A DNA stretch of 34,269 bases from Selenomonadaceae bacterium (lineage in GTDB: Bacteria > Bacillota > Negativicutes > Selenomonadales > Selenomonadaceae). The stretch covers positions 1 through 34,269 of the forward strand of contig JAFZMV010000118.1 in the NCBI GenBank assembly GCA_017553205.1, written 5' to 3'. Each line of letters begins with the position of its first letter. Within the stretch, counting starts at the first letter, position 1. Below the pieces are notes generated by a model, which was given only the letters and a program-made list of their open reading frames with translations, was not told the DNA's origin and did no database searches. This document shows, one piece after another, positions 24,547 to 32,343 of the stretch. A program made the translations under genes and the position numbers.

Positions 24547-24605
24547 GATTGTTCCCTCCTTGTAAATCCTTTTAAAAAAATTCCTGTTTCTAAATTTTTT
24601 ACAGA

Positions 24606-25034
24606 TTAAAAAGTTTTATCGATAAATGCACCCAGCCAGATTTTGGCTTTCATGATACTTTCCACCAATTCTTCGGGCGGCATTTCCTTAATAACCTCGT
24701 CAGTTTTTTTGTCAATCATTTGAACTGTCATGACCTCTTCAAACTGATGATAATCGAACTGCAGATTGTAATTTGTCTTACTCATTAAATCGTTGAGTTC
24801 TCTTGTCATAAAATCAACAGTATCTTCATTTACAGAACCCGGCTCAAGATGAAAATTGTCTTTCTCGTCTTTTTCAAATAAATTCTCGTCTTGAATATTT
24901 GCCGATTGAGTTTTTTCTATTGAACGGCTTTCATCTGCCTTATCGGCTTGTGCGGCTTTTTGAAAATTATCAACTTTATCCGTCGCACCGACTACAACAG
25001 CCGCCGTAACAATATCATTCAGCCTCCCTACCAT
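24606..25034 (-). CDS. flaG: FlaG family flagellar protein
   Basis: 142 residues from ATG 25034, chosen because GGAG stands 8 bases before it; an ATG two codons earlier is too close. The C-terminal 60 residues are the FlaG domain: LMSKTNYNLQFDYHQFEEVM, then VQMIDKKTDEVIKEMPPEEL and VESIMKAKIWLGAFIDKTF. The N-terminal half is acidic and low in complexity. FlaG influences filament length in several bacteria. It lies between csrA and fliD, as in Bacillus (yvyC). Confidence 0.92.
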   Translation of the reverse strand: MVGRLNDIVTAAVVVGATDKVDNFQKAAQADKADESRSIEKTQSANIQDENLFEKDEKDNFHLEPGSVNEDTVDFMTRELNDLMSKTNYNLQFDYHQFEEVMTVQMIDKKTDEVIKEMPPEELVESIMKAKIWLGAFIDKTF

Positions 25035-25075
25035 AATCATCACTCCTGTCGAAAATCAAAACTCATATTTCAAAA

Positions 25076-25300
25076 TTATTTCGGAGGCAACATGCCATGT
25101 AAATCTATATTGCCTACTTGTGCGGCTGCCTTCTGATTTTCTTCCTGAATCGCACGATAAATTTCTCCGCGATAAATTTTAATTTCTCTCGGTGCCTCAA
25201 TGGCAATTCGGACATTTTCGCCCTGCACTTCCACGACGTTTATAATAATGTTATCGCCGATCATTATCTGCTGACGGGGTTTTCTCGTCAAAACAAGCAT
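25076..25300 (-). CDS. csrA: Translational regulator CsrA
   Basis: 74 residues. MLVLTRKPRQQIMIGDNIII is the CsrA signature, followed by VRIAIEAPREIKIYRGEIYRAI with the RNA-binding Arg near residue 44. CsrA binds GGA motifs in mRNA leaders, classically flagellin mRNA, and is held by FliW. The ATG directly abuts the fliW stop (TGA-ATG) and its ribosome site GGAGGG lies inside the fliW end, so both are co-translated in fixed ratio. Confidence 0.97.
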   Translation of the reverse strand: MLVLTRKPRQQIMIGDNIIINVVEVQGENVRIAIEAPREIKIYRGEIYRAIQEENQKAAAQVGNIDLHGMLPPK

Positions 25301-25756
25301 TCACTTTCCCTCCTTATCTTTATCGGGGAAAAGTCGATGTTTAGTCTTATAGTTGCTCTTATCCATGACAATTTGTTTAGCCTGCATATTTTCGCAGTTA
25401 ATGACGATGGGAGCGAGTAAATTCGCCGTCATATAACGAACAGAACCGTTAGGAATTGTCAACAGCGTATAAAGTTCAACTTTTTCCTGATTTTTAATTT
25501 CAAGTTTTTTAACTGTGTCGTCTTCAATTTCAATCGCGTAATCCGGGAAAAAAATAAAAGGTACAGTCAAAATAAATGCCAGTTCGGGAGTTTTCAAAGA
25601 CTGCATGAAATAATACGGGCTTTCATCTTCATCATAAGGAAGAATAACAAATTCATGCTCATCTTCAAAAGCCGGAATACCTTCCGCGAAATGTACGACG
25701 CGACTGTCATCAATTTCAAGTTCTCCGAAACGGGTAGTTGTAATTTTCCTCATCAT
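25301..25756 (-). CDS. fliW: Flagellar assembly factor FliW, CsrA antagonist
   Basis: 151 residues, usual size. The N-terminus ITTTRFGELEIDDSRVVHFA, then EGIPAFEDEHEFVILPYDED, is typical of FliW, as is LLTIPNGSVRYMTANLLAP and the C-terminal NYKTKHRLF. FliW binds CsrA non-competitively and is itself titrated by flagellin, coupling flagellin synthesis to export. GGAGG precedes the start. It is followed without gap by csrA. Confidence 0.96.
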   Translation of the reverse strand: MMRKITTTRFGELEIDDSRVVHFAEGIPAFEDEHEFVILPYDEDESPYYFMQSLKTPELAFILTVPFIFFPDYAIEIEDDTVKKLEIKNQEKVELYTLLTIPNGSVRYMTANLLAPIVINCENMQAKQIVMDKSNYKTKHRLFPDKDKEGK

Positions 25757-25771
25757 ATAACCTCCAATTCG

Positions 25772-26356
25772 TTAAGCGTAAATATCGTAATGTCCTTCAG
25801 TAGTCCAAGTTCTTATAAAGCCCTTATCCGCCAGTTGAGTTTCGGCAGAACCGGGAGTATATTCAATTTCTGCGAAAGCCGATTTGTTTTCAATTTCTGC
25901 AGTAACGTCGCCCAAATCTGATTCGCCGACAACTTGACCTTGAGTAACGCTGATATTTGGAGCAGGCATTAAACTGAAATTTACTAAATTTTTCGCCGAC
26001 TGATATTTTGACATCATAGTATTTTTGTAACTTCTTGCCACATAATTCCCGCGTTTTGATGCGTCGTCGATAAATCCCCAAGCTCTTTGAGTTCTCGTAC
26101 TTGTTGCGGATTGTGCGTCTGAAATTCCCTTCTGCCCTTGTTCGCGGGTTAAATCGGTCATCTTCCTTGCACCGTAAGCTCTTCTGCTGGGATAATTATC
26201 AATTTCAGTTGTAGGCTGTGTAATCCACTTATTTGAAGAGGCTTGTTCATTGCTGCCATGAACTTCAGCAGGGACAACGGAACTTTTATTAAGTTTGCTC
26301 CAAGTCTGATGTATTGAAATTTGCGGCAGTTGATGCCGAGTATTCACATAAAGCAT
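25772..26356 (-). CDS. DUF6470 family protein (YviE-like), flagellar cluster
   Basis: 194 residues. LPQISIHQTWSKLNKSS at the start, the middle DLTREQGQKGISDAQSATST and the C-terminal VGESDLGDVTAEIENKSAFA match the DUF6470/YviE proteins encoded next to flgL and fliW in Bacillus-type clusters. There is no signal peptide or membrane segment. Function unknown. The ribosome site is weak (GGAAG about 13 bases before ATG). It is preceded by a 122-base gap with a hairpin and followed by fliW after 15 bases. Confidence 0.8.
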   Translation of the reverse strand: MLYVNTRHQLPQISIHQTWSKLNKSSVVPAEVHGSNEQASSNKWITQPTTEIDNYPSRRAYGARKMTDLTREQGQKGISDAQSATSTRTQRAWGFIDDASKRGNYVARSYKNTMMSKYQSAKNLVNFSLMPAPNISVTQGQVVGESDLGDVTAEIENKSAFAEIEYTPGSAETQLADKGFIRTWTTEGHYDIYA

Positions 26357-26421
26357 TTGCTATTTCACTTCCCGCAGTAAATTTTCCTGCCGTCATTAAA
26401 AACTTTTTTATAAACCTCAAG

Positions 26422-26448
26422 CAGGGATTAGAAAAACTCTAACCCCTG
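26422..26448 (-). repeat. Intergenic hairpin with TTAG-type arms between flgL and the DUF6470 gene
   Basis: On the minus strand CAGGGGTTAGA (26448-26438) pairs over 11 positions (one G-U) with TCTAATCCCTG (26432-26422). No T-run follows, so it is not a classical terminator. The arms contain the TTAG unit seen in other minus-strand gaps. Confidence 0.6.
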
Positions 26449-26478
26449 AAATTTATTTTTTGATTAAATTTTCAAATT

Positions 26479-27807
26479 TTACAAATAATCAGCCAGCGAC
26501 TGCGGCAAAACTCTTCCGCCGAGTGACAGTGCCATGTTATATAAAGTCGTCATTTCCATTAAATCAGTTGCCATTTTTGCAACGTCTGTGCCGCTGACAT
26601 TTGTAATTTCTTCGGTAATGTTGTCACTCTGATTGGCGAGCATTTCTTCAACGCTGGTATAAAGCTGAAGTTTTGCACCGATTGTAGTTTGTGTTGTTGT
26701 GACGGTTGCATTTGCAGCATCGGCAAGCGTCACGCCGTCAGAAACCAGCCACTTAACATCGCCTTCTTTAACTTTGTTGTAAACAGTGAGCATGCAGTTT
26801 ATCATCGACGAGCCTGACGCATTTCCATATCCAGACGCAGCCCCGTCAAAAACATCTGTGCCGAATAAATCTTTGCCTACTGCATTGACAATATCAGCAA
26901 CAGTATCAGTCGCTCCGTTCAGTTTAACCATTGAAATATAGTTTTCGTCTCCGTGATATTTCACCATTTGTTGAGGAGACGTTTGTACTGTAAAAGTTTT
27001 ATTTGTACCGTCAACTTTAAGTTCTATATCCGTCCCGCTTTTCAAAGTTCCCTCACTGGTAAAATAATCAGAGAGTTTAACAACTGCACTGTCTGTATTT
27101 GTTACGGCAGATACTGAGTCGTCGGTTACTCCGTCAACAGTTTCAATACCCTGTGCCATCCAGTCCTTGTAACCTTCTACAACTAAATCCTGCTTATAAA
27201 GTTTTTGGCTGTATGGATCAAGGTAAAAAGTTTCTCCGGAAGTGTCTTGAAGTTCAATGAACTGATAAACGGAATCCGTATTTGAGTTGTAACCGCTGAG
27301 GAAAAAATCCTTCTGCGAATCATCAAGAGTTTTTGTATTTGCACGTTCTTGAGTATCCGTAGACAACGTAAAAGGTTCTGTTTGATCTTTTTGACCGCCA
27401 AAAACATATCTGCCGTCATGCTGAGTTTTTGAAGTGGCGTAAACCTCTTCAATCATTGCCCACATTTCTTTTGCTATTGCATCAAAATTGGAGTCGTTAT
27501 TTGCTGAAGTTGCGGCTTCAATAGTTTTTTCTTTGAAAGTTTTTGTAATTTCCGCAATATGAGAAAGAGCACCGTCAGTAGTCTGCATCCAAGCCGTTGC
27601 ATTTTGAACATTTTTAGTATACTGATCATTTTCATTTGCGGAAACTTTATAGCGTAAAAGTTTTGAATATGCGATAGGATCATCACTTCCGCGATGAATA
27701 CTTGATCCGTCACCCTGCTCCAAAAGTTTAGCCTGTTTTTGATATGTTTTATTCAGCGACGCTTGATAATTCGTCATAAACTGAACACTGCTCATACGAA
27801 ATGACAT
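26479..27807 (-). CDS. flgL: Flagellar hook-associated protein 3
   Basis: 442 residues. The N-terminal flagellin-like helices (MSFRMSSVQFMTNYQASLNK, then RGSDDPIAYSKLLRYKVSAN) and the C-terminal helices (MATDLMEMTTLYNMALSLGG, then RVLPQSLADYL) are preserved around a variable middle domain. FlgL links the FlgK junction to the filament outside the cell and is exported by the flagellar secretion system. GGGAGG precedes the start, 5 bases after flgK. Confidence 0.96.
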   Translation of the reverse strand: MSFRMSSVQFMTNYQASLNKTYQKQAKLLEQGDGSSIHRGSDDPIAYSKLLRYKVSANENDQYTKNVQNATAWMQTTDGALSHIAEITKTFKEKTIEAATSANNDSNFDAIAKEMWAMIEEVYATSKTQHDGRYVFGGQKDQTEPFTLSTDTQERANTKTLDDSQKDFFLSGYNSNTDSVYQFIELQDTSGETFYLDPYSQKLYKQDLVVEGYKDWMAQGIETVDGVTDDSVSAVTNTDSAVVKLSDYFTSEGTLKSGTDIELKVDGTNKTFTVQTSPQQMVKYHGDENYISMVKLNGATDTVADIVNAVGKDLFGTDVFDGAASGYGNASGSSMINCMLTVYNKVKEGDVKWLVSDGVTLADAANATVTTTQTTIGAKLQLYTSVEEMLANQSDNITEEITNVSGTDVAKMATDLMEMTTLYNMALSLGGRVLPQSLADYL

Positions 27808-27812
27808 TTTAA

Positions 27813-29591
27813 TTACCTCCCGACCATGCCGGTACTATTTACAAGTCTGTCAAGACATTCGTCCATTGCCGTAAGACAACGAGCACAGGATTGAAATCCT
27901 TTTTGATACCGAATCATGTTTGTAAGTTCTTCGTTCCAGTCAACTCCTGAAGTTGAATCACGCCAGTTTTGAATTTGAACCATCAAAGCCTCTTGCTGAA
28001 TAATTTTGTTGTCCATAGTGTTGGCATCTACAGCAAGATTAGTCATTGCGGTTGAGTAATAATCGTTGATAGATGCTTTATTGAGTGAATTGAAGAAAAC
28101 ATAAGCTTTCGAGCTGTCTTCTCCGCCGTATTGCTCAATTAAAGCCGTATTATTGTCCGCATATTTTCTGATAACAGCGGCGTTGGCTCTTTTTTCGCTG
28201 GCAATGGTATTGAATGACATATTGAATAATTCGCTGAGATAGACAGCATTTGTACCGTCGCCGATATTAACAGTGCCGTTCATGTAGTCCACAGTGTTAT
28301 ATGCATCGTTATCACTCCATTGAAGTTCATTGTCTGAATTCAAATCAGAGTAAGCCGTGTACTCAATAGCTTTTCCGTCACTGTCTTTGGTTCTGTATTT
28401 TGTAGCCGCTGCAACATAATCATAACCGCTGCCGAGAAGTTTGCTATTAACCGCAAATTGTTCGATAATTTTTACACCAGATAATTTTTTTGTTGTACCC
28501 GCTTCAGTTGCATTGATATAAGCAACTTTGTTTTGAGTATCATAAGCATATTCGTAAGTTGTATTTTCATCGCCGAAGAAATTTCCGCCGGTTTTTCCAT
28601 GAGCATCATAACCGGCATGGTGTTGATCGTTGAAAGTTGTCAACATGAAATTTGCTATATTTGCCATATGGTCTATATAAGATTTACATTCATCAACAAT
28701 ATCGAACTCGGCTTTTAAAATTCCATTTTGTGGAACAAAAATTTGCTTACTTTCTTTTATGACTATGTTGTAGTCGGACACGCCATAATCAACAGTGACA
28801 TTTGCATCAGAATCACTGGACGCACTGGAAAGACCACGCGACATTTCAAAATGCAATCTGTCAATTCCGTTTACTAACATGACACCGCCGGAAGTTATTT
28901 GATAAGAGCCGAAAGAATTTTCGCTGACGTTGACATTAAGATATTTTGAAAGCTGATCTACTAACAGATCCCGCTGATCTCTCAAATCATTTGCATTTGC
29001 TCCGAGTGCTTCGCGGGCTACAATTAATTTATTTGCATTAACGATACCTTCAAGAGTTTCATTCATTTCGTTGACATATAAAGCCATATCGTCATAAGCG
29101 GCGTTAATTTGTTTTTGAACTTCAGCGGTATTTGTATGAATAAGATCGCAGAGATTTTTTGCACTGTTCACCACTATACTGCGGTGATCATTATCGGAGG
29201 CATTAGTCGAAAGATCTACTAAGTCTTTATAAAATTGTCCGATCATAGTTGCCATGCCGGTTTCGCCGGCATCGTTGAAAATGACTTCCAAGCTGTCGTA
29301 ATTTCTTGCAATAGTTTCGTAATAACTTTGTGTAGAATTTTCATCGCGAAATTGTTTATCGGCAAAAATATCACGAGAACGAGTAATGGATTGAGTTTCA
29401 ACGCCTGTACCGACCGCAATACTGCCATAAATTCCCGAACGAATTTCCGCATTTGTAGAAACTAAATTCGTACTTTGGCGTGAATAACCTTCGGTAGACG
29501 CATTTGTTATATTATGTCCGGTGGTGTTGAGTGCGGTCTGATTGTTCAAGATACCTCGCACCATCGTTGAAAGTCCTGTGAATGTAGACAT
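27813..29591 (-). CDS. flgK: Flagellar hook-associated protein 1
   Basis: 592 residues, within the family range. The N-terminus FTGLSTMVRGILNNQTALNT, then TGHNITNASTEGYSRQ, is the classic FlgK/rod-hook start. The conserved LRDQRDLLVDQLSKYLNVNV and the C-terminal SGVDWNEELTNMIRYQKGFQ, then LDRLVNSTGMVGR, complete the axial-protein pattern. It forms the first hook-filament junction ring. It lies 13 bases after the second flgN-like gene and 5 before flgL. Confidence 0.97.
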   Translation of the reverse strand: MSTFTGLSTMVRGILNNQTALNTTGHNITNASTEGYSRQSTNLVSTNAEIRSGIYGSIAVGTGVETQSITRSRDIFADKQFRDENSTQSYYETIARNYDSLEVIFNDAGETGMATMIGQFYKDLVDLSTNASDNDHRSIVVNSAKNLCDLIHTNTAEVQKQINAAYDDMALYVNEMNETLEGIVNANKLIVAREALGANANDLRDQRDLLVDQLSKYLNVNVSENSFGSYQITSGGVMLVNGIDRLHFEMSRGLSSASSDSDANVTVDYGVSDYNIVIKESKQIFVPQNGILKAEFDIVDECKSYIDHMANIANFMLTTFNDQHHAGYDAHGKTGGNFFGDENTTYEYAYDTQNKVAYINATEAGTTKKLSGVKIIEQFAVNSKLLGSGYDYVAAATKYRTKDSDGKAIEYTAYSDLNSDNELQWSDNDAYNTVDYMNGTVNIGDGTNAVYLSELFNMSFNTIASEKRANAAVIRKYADNNTALIEQYGGEDSSKAYVFFNSLNKASINDYYSTAMTNLAVDANTMDNKIIQQEALMVQIQNWRDSTSGVDWNEELTNMIRYQKGFQSCARCLTAMDECLDRLVNSTGMVGR

Positions 29592-29604
29592 TTTTTTCTA
29601 CTCC

Positions 29605-30072
29605 TTAACATCTAAACTCTACAATGCGACGATTGCTTTGACCTTCGGAAAGTTTATCTGCACCGTATGTATCGACTTGAGTTTTGCTCATTAAATTTAA
29701 ATTGAAATTAACAAACGATTCTCCCTTTTCAGTGAGTTTACTTGCCGCCTCGACCAGATTTCTTAATTTTTCTTGCAGATTTTTTGACTGATTCAAAAGA
29801 CTTTCCGCTACATTTCGTTGAATATTTTTTTCCTGTGCGGCTAAAAGTTCTGAGAAATTTTTAAAATTATTCGTCTGCAAAAATTTTTGTGTTTCGATAG
29901 AATTTCTGTTTAAATCGACAGTAATTTTCTCAATTTTTTGCACCGATTCAATTATGTCGGGAGAATTTTCTTTAAGTCGCTCAATTAAATTTTCAAAAAG
30001 TTCCATTGAACGACGGCATAAAATCGTTTGTTCGCGTAAAAGTTTTATTATATCTTCCATATTTTCAAGCAT
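29605..30072 (-). CDS. Second FlgN-like chaperone
   Basis: 155 residues from ATG 30072. The frame is open to TTG 30102, but ATG 30072 overlaps the flgN stop by 8 bases (ATGCTTGA), the same coupling type as fliS/fliT. The product is almost entirely helical (IIKLLREQTILCRRSMELFE, then ELLAAQEKNIQRNVAESLL). It ends VDTYGADKLSEGQSNRRIVE, echoing TYGAGGNIV at the end of the preceding FlgN, which supports a duplicate. FlgN chaperones FlgK and FlgL. One copy may serve each client, but that is inference. It could instead be a separate small flagellar helper. Confidence 0.65.
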   Translation of the reverse strand: MLENMEDIIKLLREQTILCRRSMELFENLIERLKENSPDIIESVQKIEKITVDLNRNSIETQKFLQTNNFKNFSELLAAQEKNIQRNVAESLLNQSKNLQEKLRNLVEAASKLTEKGESFVNFNLNLMSKTQVDTYGADKLSEGQSNRRIVEFRC

Positions 30073-30547
30073 TAAAATCAAATTTTTTCTGATGAGTGAC
30101 AATATTTCCGCCCGCGCCGTAAGTTTGTTCGACTGCCGCCCCCGAAAGTCTGTTGAGATGATATTTCACCGCGTCCAACGCACTTTGTGCCAAAATTTGG
30201 TTATTGTCACGAATTTTTATGGCACGCTCAACACTTTTCGATAAATTTTTGTGAAGAGCCAGAAGTCTTTTTTCTACGGCAAGCGACGGTGCATATTTAT
30301 AAAAGTCCTCAGCTTTCGTAGAGTCGTTTATTTCGACACGATTTTTGGCGAGTTCTTGAAGAATTGCCCCGCGTTTCTTTTCAAGTTTCTGAATTTTTGA
30401 GGCGGCGAGATTTTCTTCGTCCAAAATTTTCGATAAGGCTTCCATATCAATTCCGACAAGTGCATCGCGTTTTCTTTCTTCAATCTTCGCCAAATTATCA
30501 TAAACCACGCAAATTTTGCTGAGTACGTCCATTAAATCCTGCCACAT
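30065..30547 (-). CDS. flgN: Flagellar export chaperone FlgN
   Basis: 160 residues. A helical chaperone pattern (WQDLMDVLSKICVVYDNLAK, then IEERKRDALVGIDMEALSKI and EKKRGAILQEL) with the C-terminal tail LSGAAVEQTYGAGG is typical of Firmicute FlgN. It delivers the hook-associated proteins FlgK and FlgL to the export gate. GAGG precedes ATG 30547, 9 bases after flgM. Confidence 0.9.
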   Translation of the reverse strand: MWQDLMDVLSKICVVYDNLAKIEERKRDALVGIDMEALSKILDEENLAASKIQKLEKKRGAILQELAKNRVEINDSTKAEDFYKYAPSLAVEKRLLALHKNLSKSVERAIKIRDNNQILAQSALDAVKYHLNRLSGAAVEQTYGAGGNIVTHQKKFDFNA

Positions 30548-30556
30548 AATTTTACC

Positions 30557-30841
30557 TCAAAAACGGCTTGACAAAATACTTGCCGCAATATTTTCCGACG
30601 CGACACTGTAAGTGCCGTTTGCAATTTTCTGTTCAAACTCTGCGACTTTATCCTGACGGACTTCAGAAGTATTTTGAAGTTTGCCGAGCATTTCTTTAAA
30701 ACTCTGTGCTTCATTTGAAAAGATTACTTTATCATTTCCGCGAACTGCACGAACACCCGAAACTGAATTTGAATATTTTGCGGACGCTACGGCACTCGAC
30801 GCATAAACATTTGATAAAGAACCCACGTTGTTAATAATCAT
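30557..30841 (-). CDS. flgM: Anti-sigma-28 factor FlgM
   Basis: 94 residues from ATG 30841, with GGTGGTGA upstream; GTG codons at 30853 and 30850 are also in frame. The disordered N-terminus and the sigma-binding C-terminus (DKVIFSNEAQSFKEMLGKLQ, then VRQDKVAEFEQKIANGTYSV) match FlgM. It binds sigma-28 until it is exported through the finished hook-basal body, releasing late gene expression. It heads the operon and would be expressed from a sigma-28 promoter, giving feedback. Confidence 0.92.
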   Translation of the reverse strand: MIINNVGSLSNVYASSAVASAKYSNSVSGVRAVRGNDKVIFSNEAQSFKEMLGKLQNTSEVRQDKVAEFEQKIANGTYSVASENIAASILSSRF

Positions 30842-30905
30842 CACGTTCACCACCCAAGAATTTTCAGGGCTTCCTTGCTCAAGATTTTTCCTTTTTTCAA
30901 AATAA

Positions 30906-30932
30906 ATATCGAAAAAAATTTCCTCTATCTTA
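30906..30932 (-). promoter_or_regulatory. Sigma-28 (SigD/FliA)-type promoter of the flgM operon
   Basis: On the minus strand TAAG (30932-30929), 15 bases, then TTCGATAT (30913-30906). The flagellar consensus is TAAA-N15-GCCGATAA, so spacing is exact and core CGATA is kept. It lies 65 bases before the flgM start. Confidence 0.6.
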
Positions 30933-30944
30933 AATATAAAGTCT

Positions 30945-30972
30945 TTGCCGTAATTTCTGCAGGAATTATAAA
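30945..30972 (+). promoter_or_regulatory. Sigma-70 promoter of the epimerase-ridA-ilvD genes
   Basis: TTGCCG (30945-30950) and TATAAA (30967-30972) with a 16-base spacer, 49 bases before the coding start and divergent from the flgM promoter. Confidence 0.6.
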
Positions 30973-31020
30973 TTTGTTTGAAGAATAATTCGGCGAAAAT
31001 TTTTGAAGGGAGTTTTTTTT

Positions 31021-31899
31021 GTGTTGCACACTTTGCAAAATGATTTTCTCAAAATTACGGTTGCAGATCATGGTGCGGAATTAAAATCCATTGTGGAACT
31101 GTCTGACGGCACGGAATATCTTTTTGACAGCAATCCGAAATGGTGGAAATATTCTTCGCCCGTACTTTTTCCAATCGTCGGAAAATTGGTGAATAACAAA
31201 TACCGTGCAGAAGGAAAAGAATTTGAATTGCCCCAGCATGGTTTTGCAAGAACTTCAGATTTTGAATGTATTCGCGAAAAGTCTGACGAAATTATTTTCC
31301 GGCTGAATTGGAGCGAAGAAACTTTAAAAGTTTATCCTTATAAATTTTCTCTGGAAATTGCATACATTTTGAGAAAAAATCGCGTTGAAATTATGTGGAC
31401 TGTAAAAAATGTTGACGACAAGACTATGTATTTTTCAATCGGAGCTCACCCTGCTTTAAAATGTCCGATTGTTGACGGAGAAAATTTTGACGACTGTTAT
31501 TTGAAATTTAATGTCGAAGAAAATTCATCAAGAATTTTGCTGTTGCCTTCAGGTTCTCTTTCTCATGAAAAAGTTGCGACTTTAAACGGCAAGGAATTAG
31601 ATTTGAATTACGAAATTTTTAAAGGTGATGCATTAGTTTTTGATGATTTGAAATCTGATGAAATTACTTTGTGTTCCCGTAAAAGTTCCAAGTCAATTAA
31701 AATGGTTGCAAAAGGTTTTCCGTTTTGGGGAATTTGGACACCTGACAAAGGCGGAGCTCCTTTCATTTGTATTGAACCTTGGCATGGTCATGCTGATTTT
31801 GAAGATTTTACGGGAGATATTTCGGAAAAAGACGGAATCAGAAAACTTCCTGCGGGAGAAACTTTTGACGCGGGATATTCTTTTGTGATTAACGAGTAA
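31021..31899 (+). CDS. Aldose 1-epimerase family protein (LacX/GalM-like)
   Basis: 292 residues from GTG 31021, supported by AAGGGAG at 31006-31012; the frame is open from TTG 31003, which overlaps that site. The fold is the galactose-mutarotase beta-sandwich: ITVADHGAELKSIVELSDGT, SPVLFPIVGKL, the substrate-binding His in ELPQHGFARTSDFE, IGAHPALKCP with the catalytic His, and CIEPWHGHADFED. LacX-type members epimerise hexoses or hexose phosphates; the exact sugar cannot be told. It precedes ridA by 15 bases. Confidence 0.9.
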   Translation: MLHTLQNDFLKITVADHGAELKSIVELSDGTEYLFDSNPKWWKYSSPVLFPIVGKLVNNKYRAEGKEFELPQHGFARTSDFECIREKSDEIIFRLNWSEETLKVYPYKFSLEIAYILRKNRVEIMWTVKNVDDKTMYFSIGAHPALKCPIVDGENFDDCYLKFNVEENSSRILLLPSGSLSHEKVATLNGKELDLNYEIFKGDALVFDDLKSDEITLCSRKSSKSIKMVAKGFPFWGIWTPDKGGAPFICIEPWHGHADFEDFTGDISEKDGIRKLPAGETFDAGYSFVINE

Positions 31900-31914
31900 G
31901 GAGGGAAAATTTTT

Positions 31915-32286
31915 ATGAAAATTATTCACACAGATAAAGCACCTGCCGCAGTCGGTCCTTACAGTCAGGCTGTCGAAGTCGGCGGAATGGTTTATACTTC
32001 AGGACAAATTGCAATAAATCCCGAACAGGGAAAAATTATTTCTGAAGATATTTCAGGACAGGCGGAGCAGTGCTGTAAAAATATCGGTGCGGTTCTGAAT
32101 GAGGCGGGATTGACTTTTGAAAATGTTGTAAAGACTACTTGTTTTCTTGCCGATATTGCGGACTTTAAAATTTTTAATTCGGTCTACGAAAAATATTTTG
32201 TCAGCAAACCTGCACGGAGTTGTGTGGCTGTGAAAGATTTACCTGCAAATGCACTTTGTGAAATTGAAGTCATCGCGGCGAAATAA
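31915..32286 (+). CDS. ridA: RidA family reactive-intermediate deaminase
   Basis: 123 residues, normal size. The start MKIIHTDKAPAAVGPYSQAV, then TSGQIAINPEQGKI and the C-terminal signature PARSCVAVKDLPANALCEIE with the active-site Arg, are diagnostic. RidA hydrolyses 2-aminoacrylate and related enamines and thereby protects PLP enzymes such as IlvE. GGAGGG precedes the start. Its position directly before ilvD fits the known link with branched-chain amino-acid metabolism. Confidence 0.95.
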   Translation: MKIIHTDKAPAAVGPYSQAVEVGGMVYTSGQIAINPEQGKIISEDISGQAEQCCKNIGAVLNEAGLTFENVVKTTCFLADIADFKIFNSVYEKYFVSKPARSCVAVKDLPANALCEIEVIAAK

Positions 32287-32343
32287 AAATTTTTCTGTCA
32301 CGTCGAAATATTTTTTTGCTTTAATATAGGAGGGCTTTTTTAT

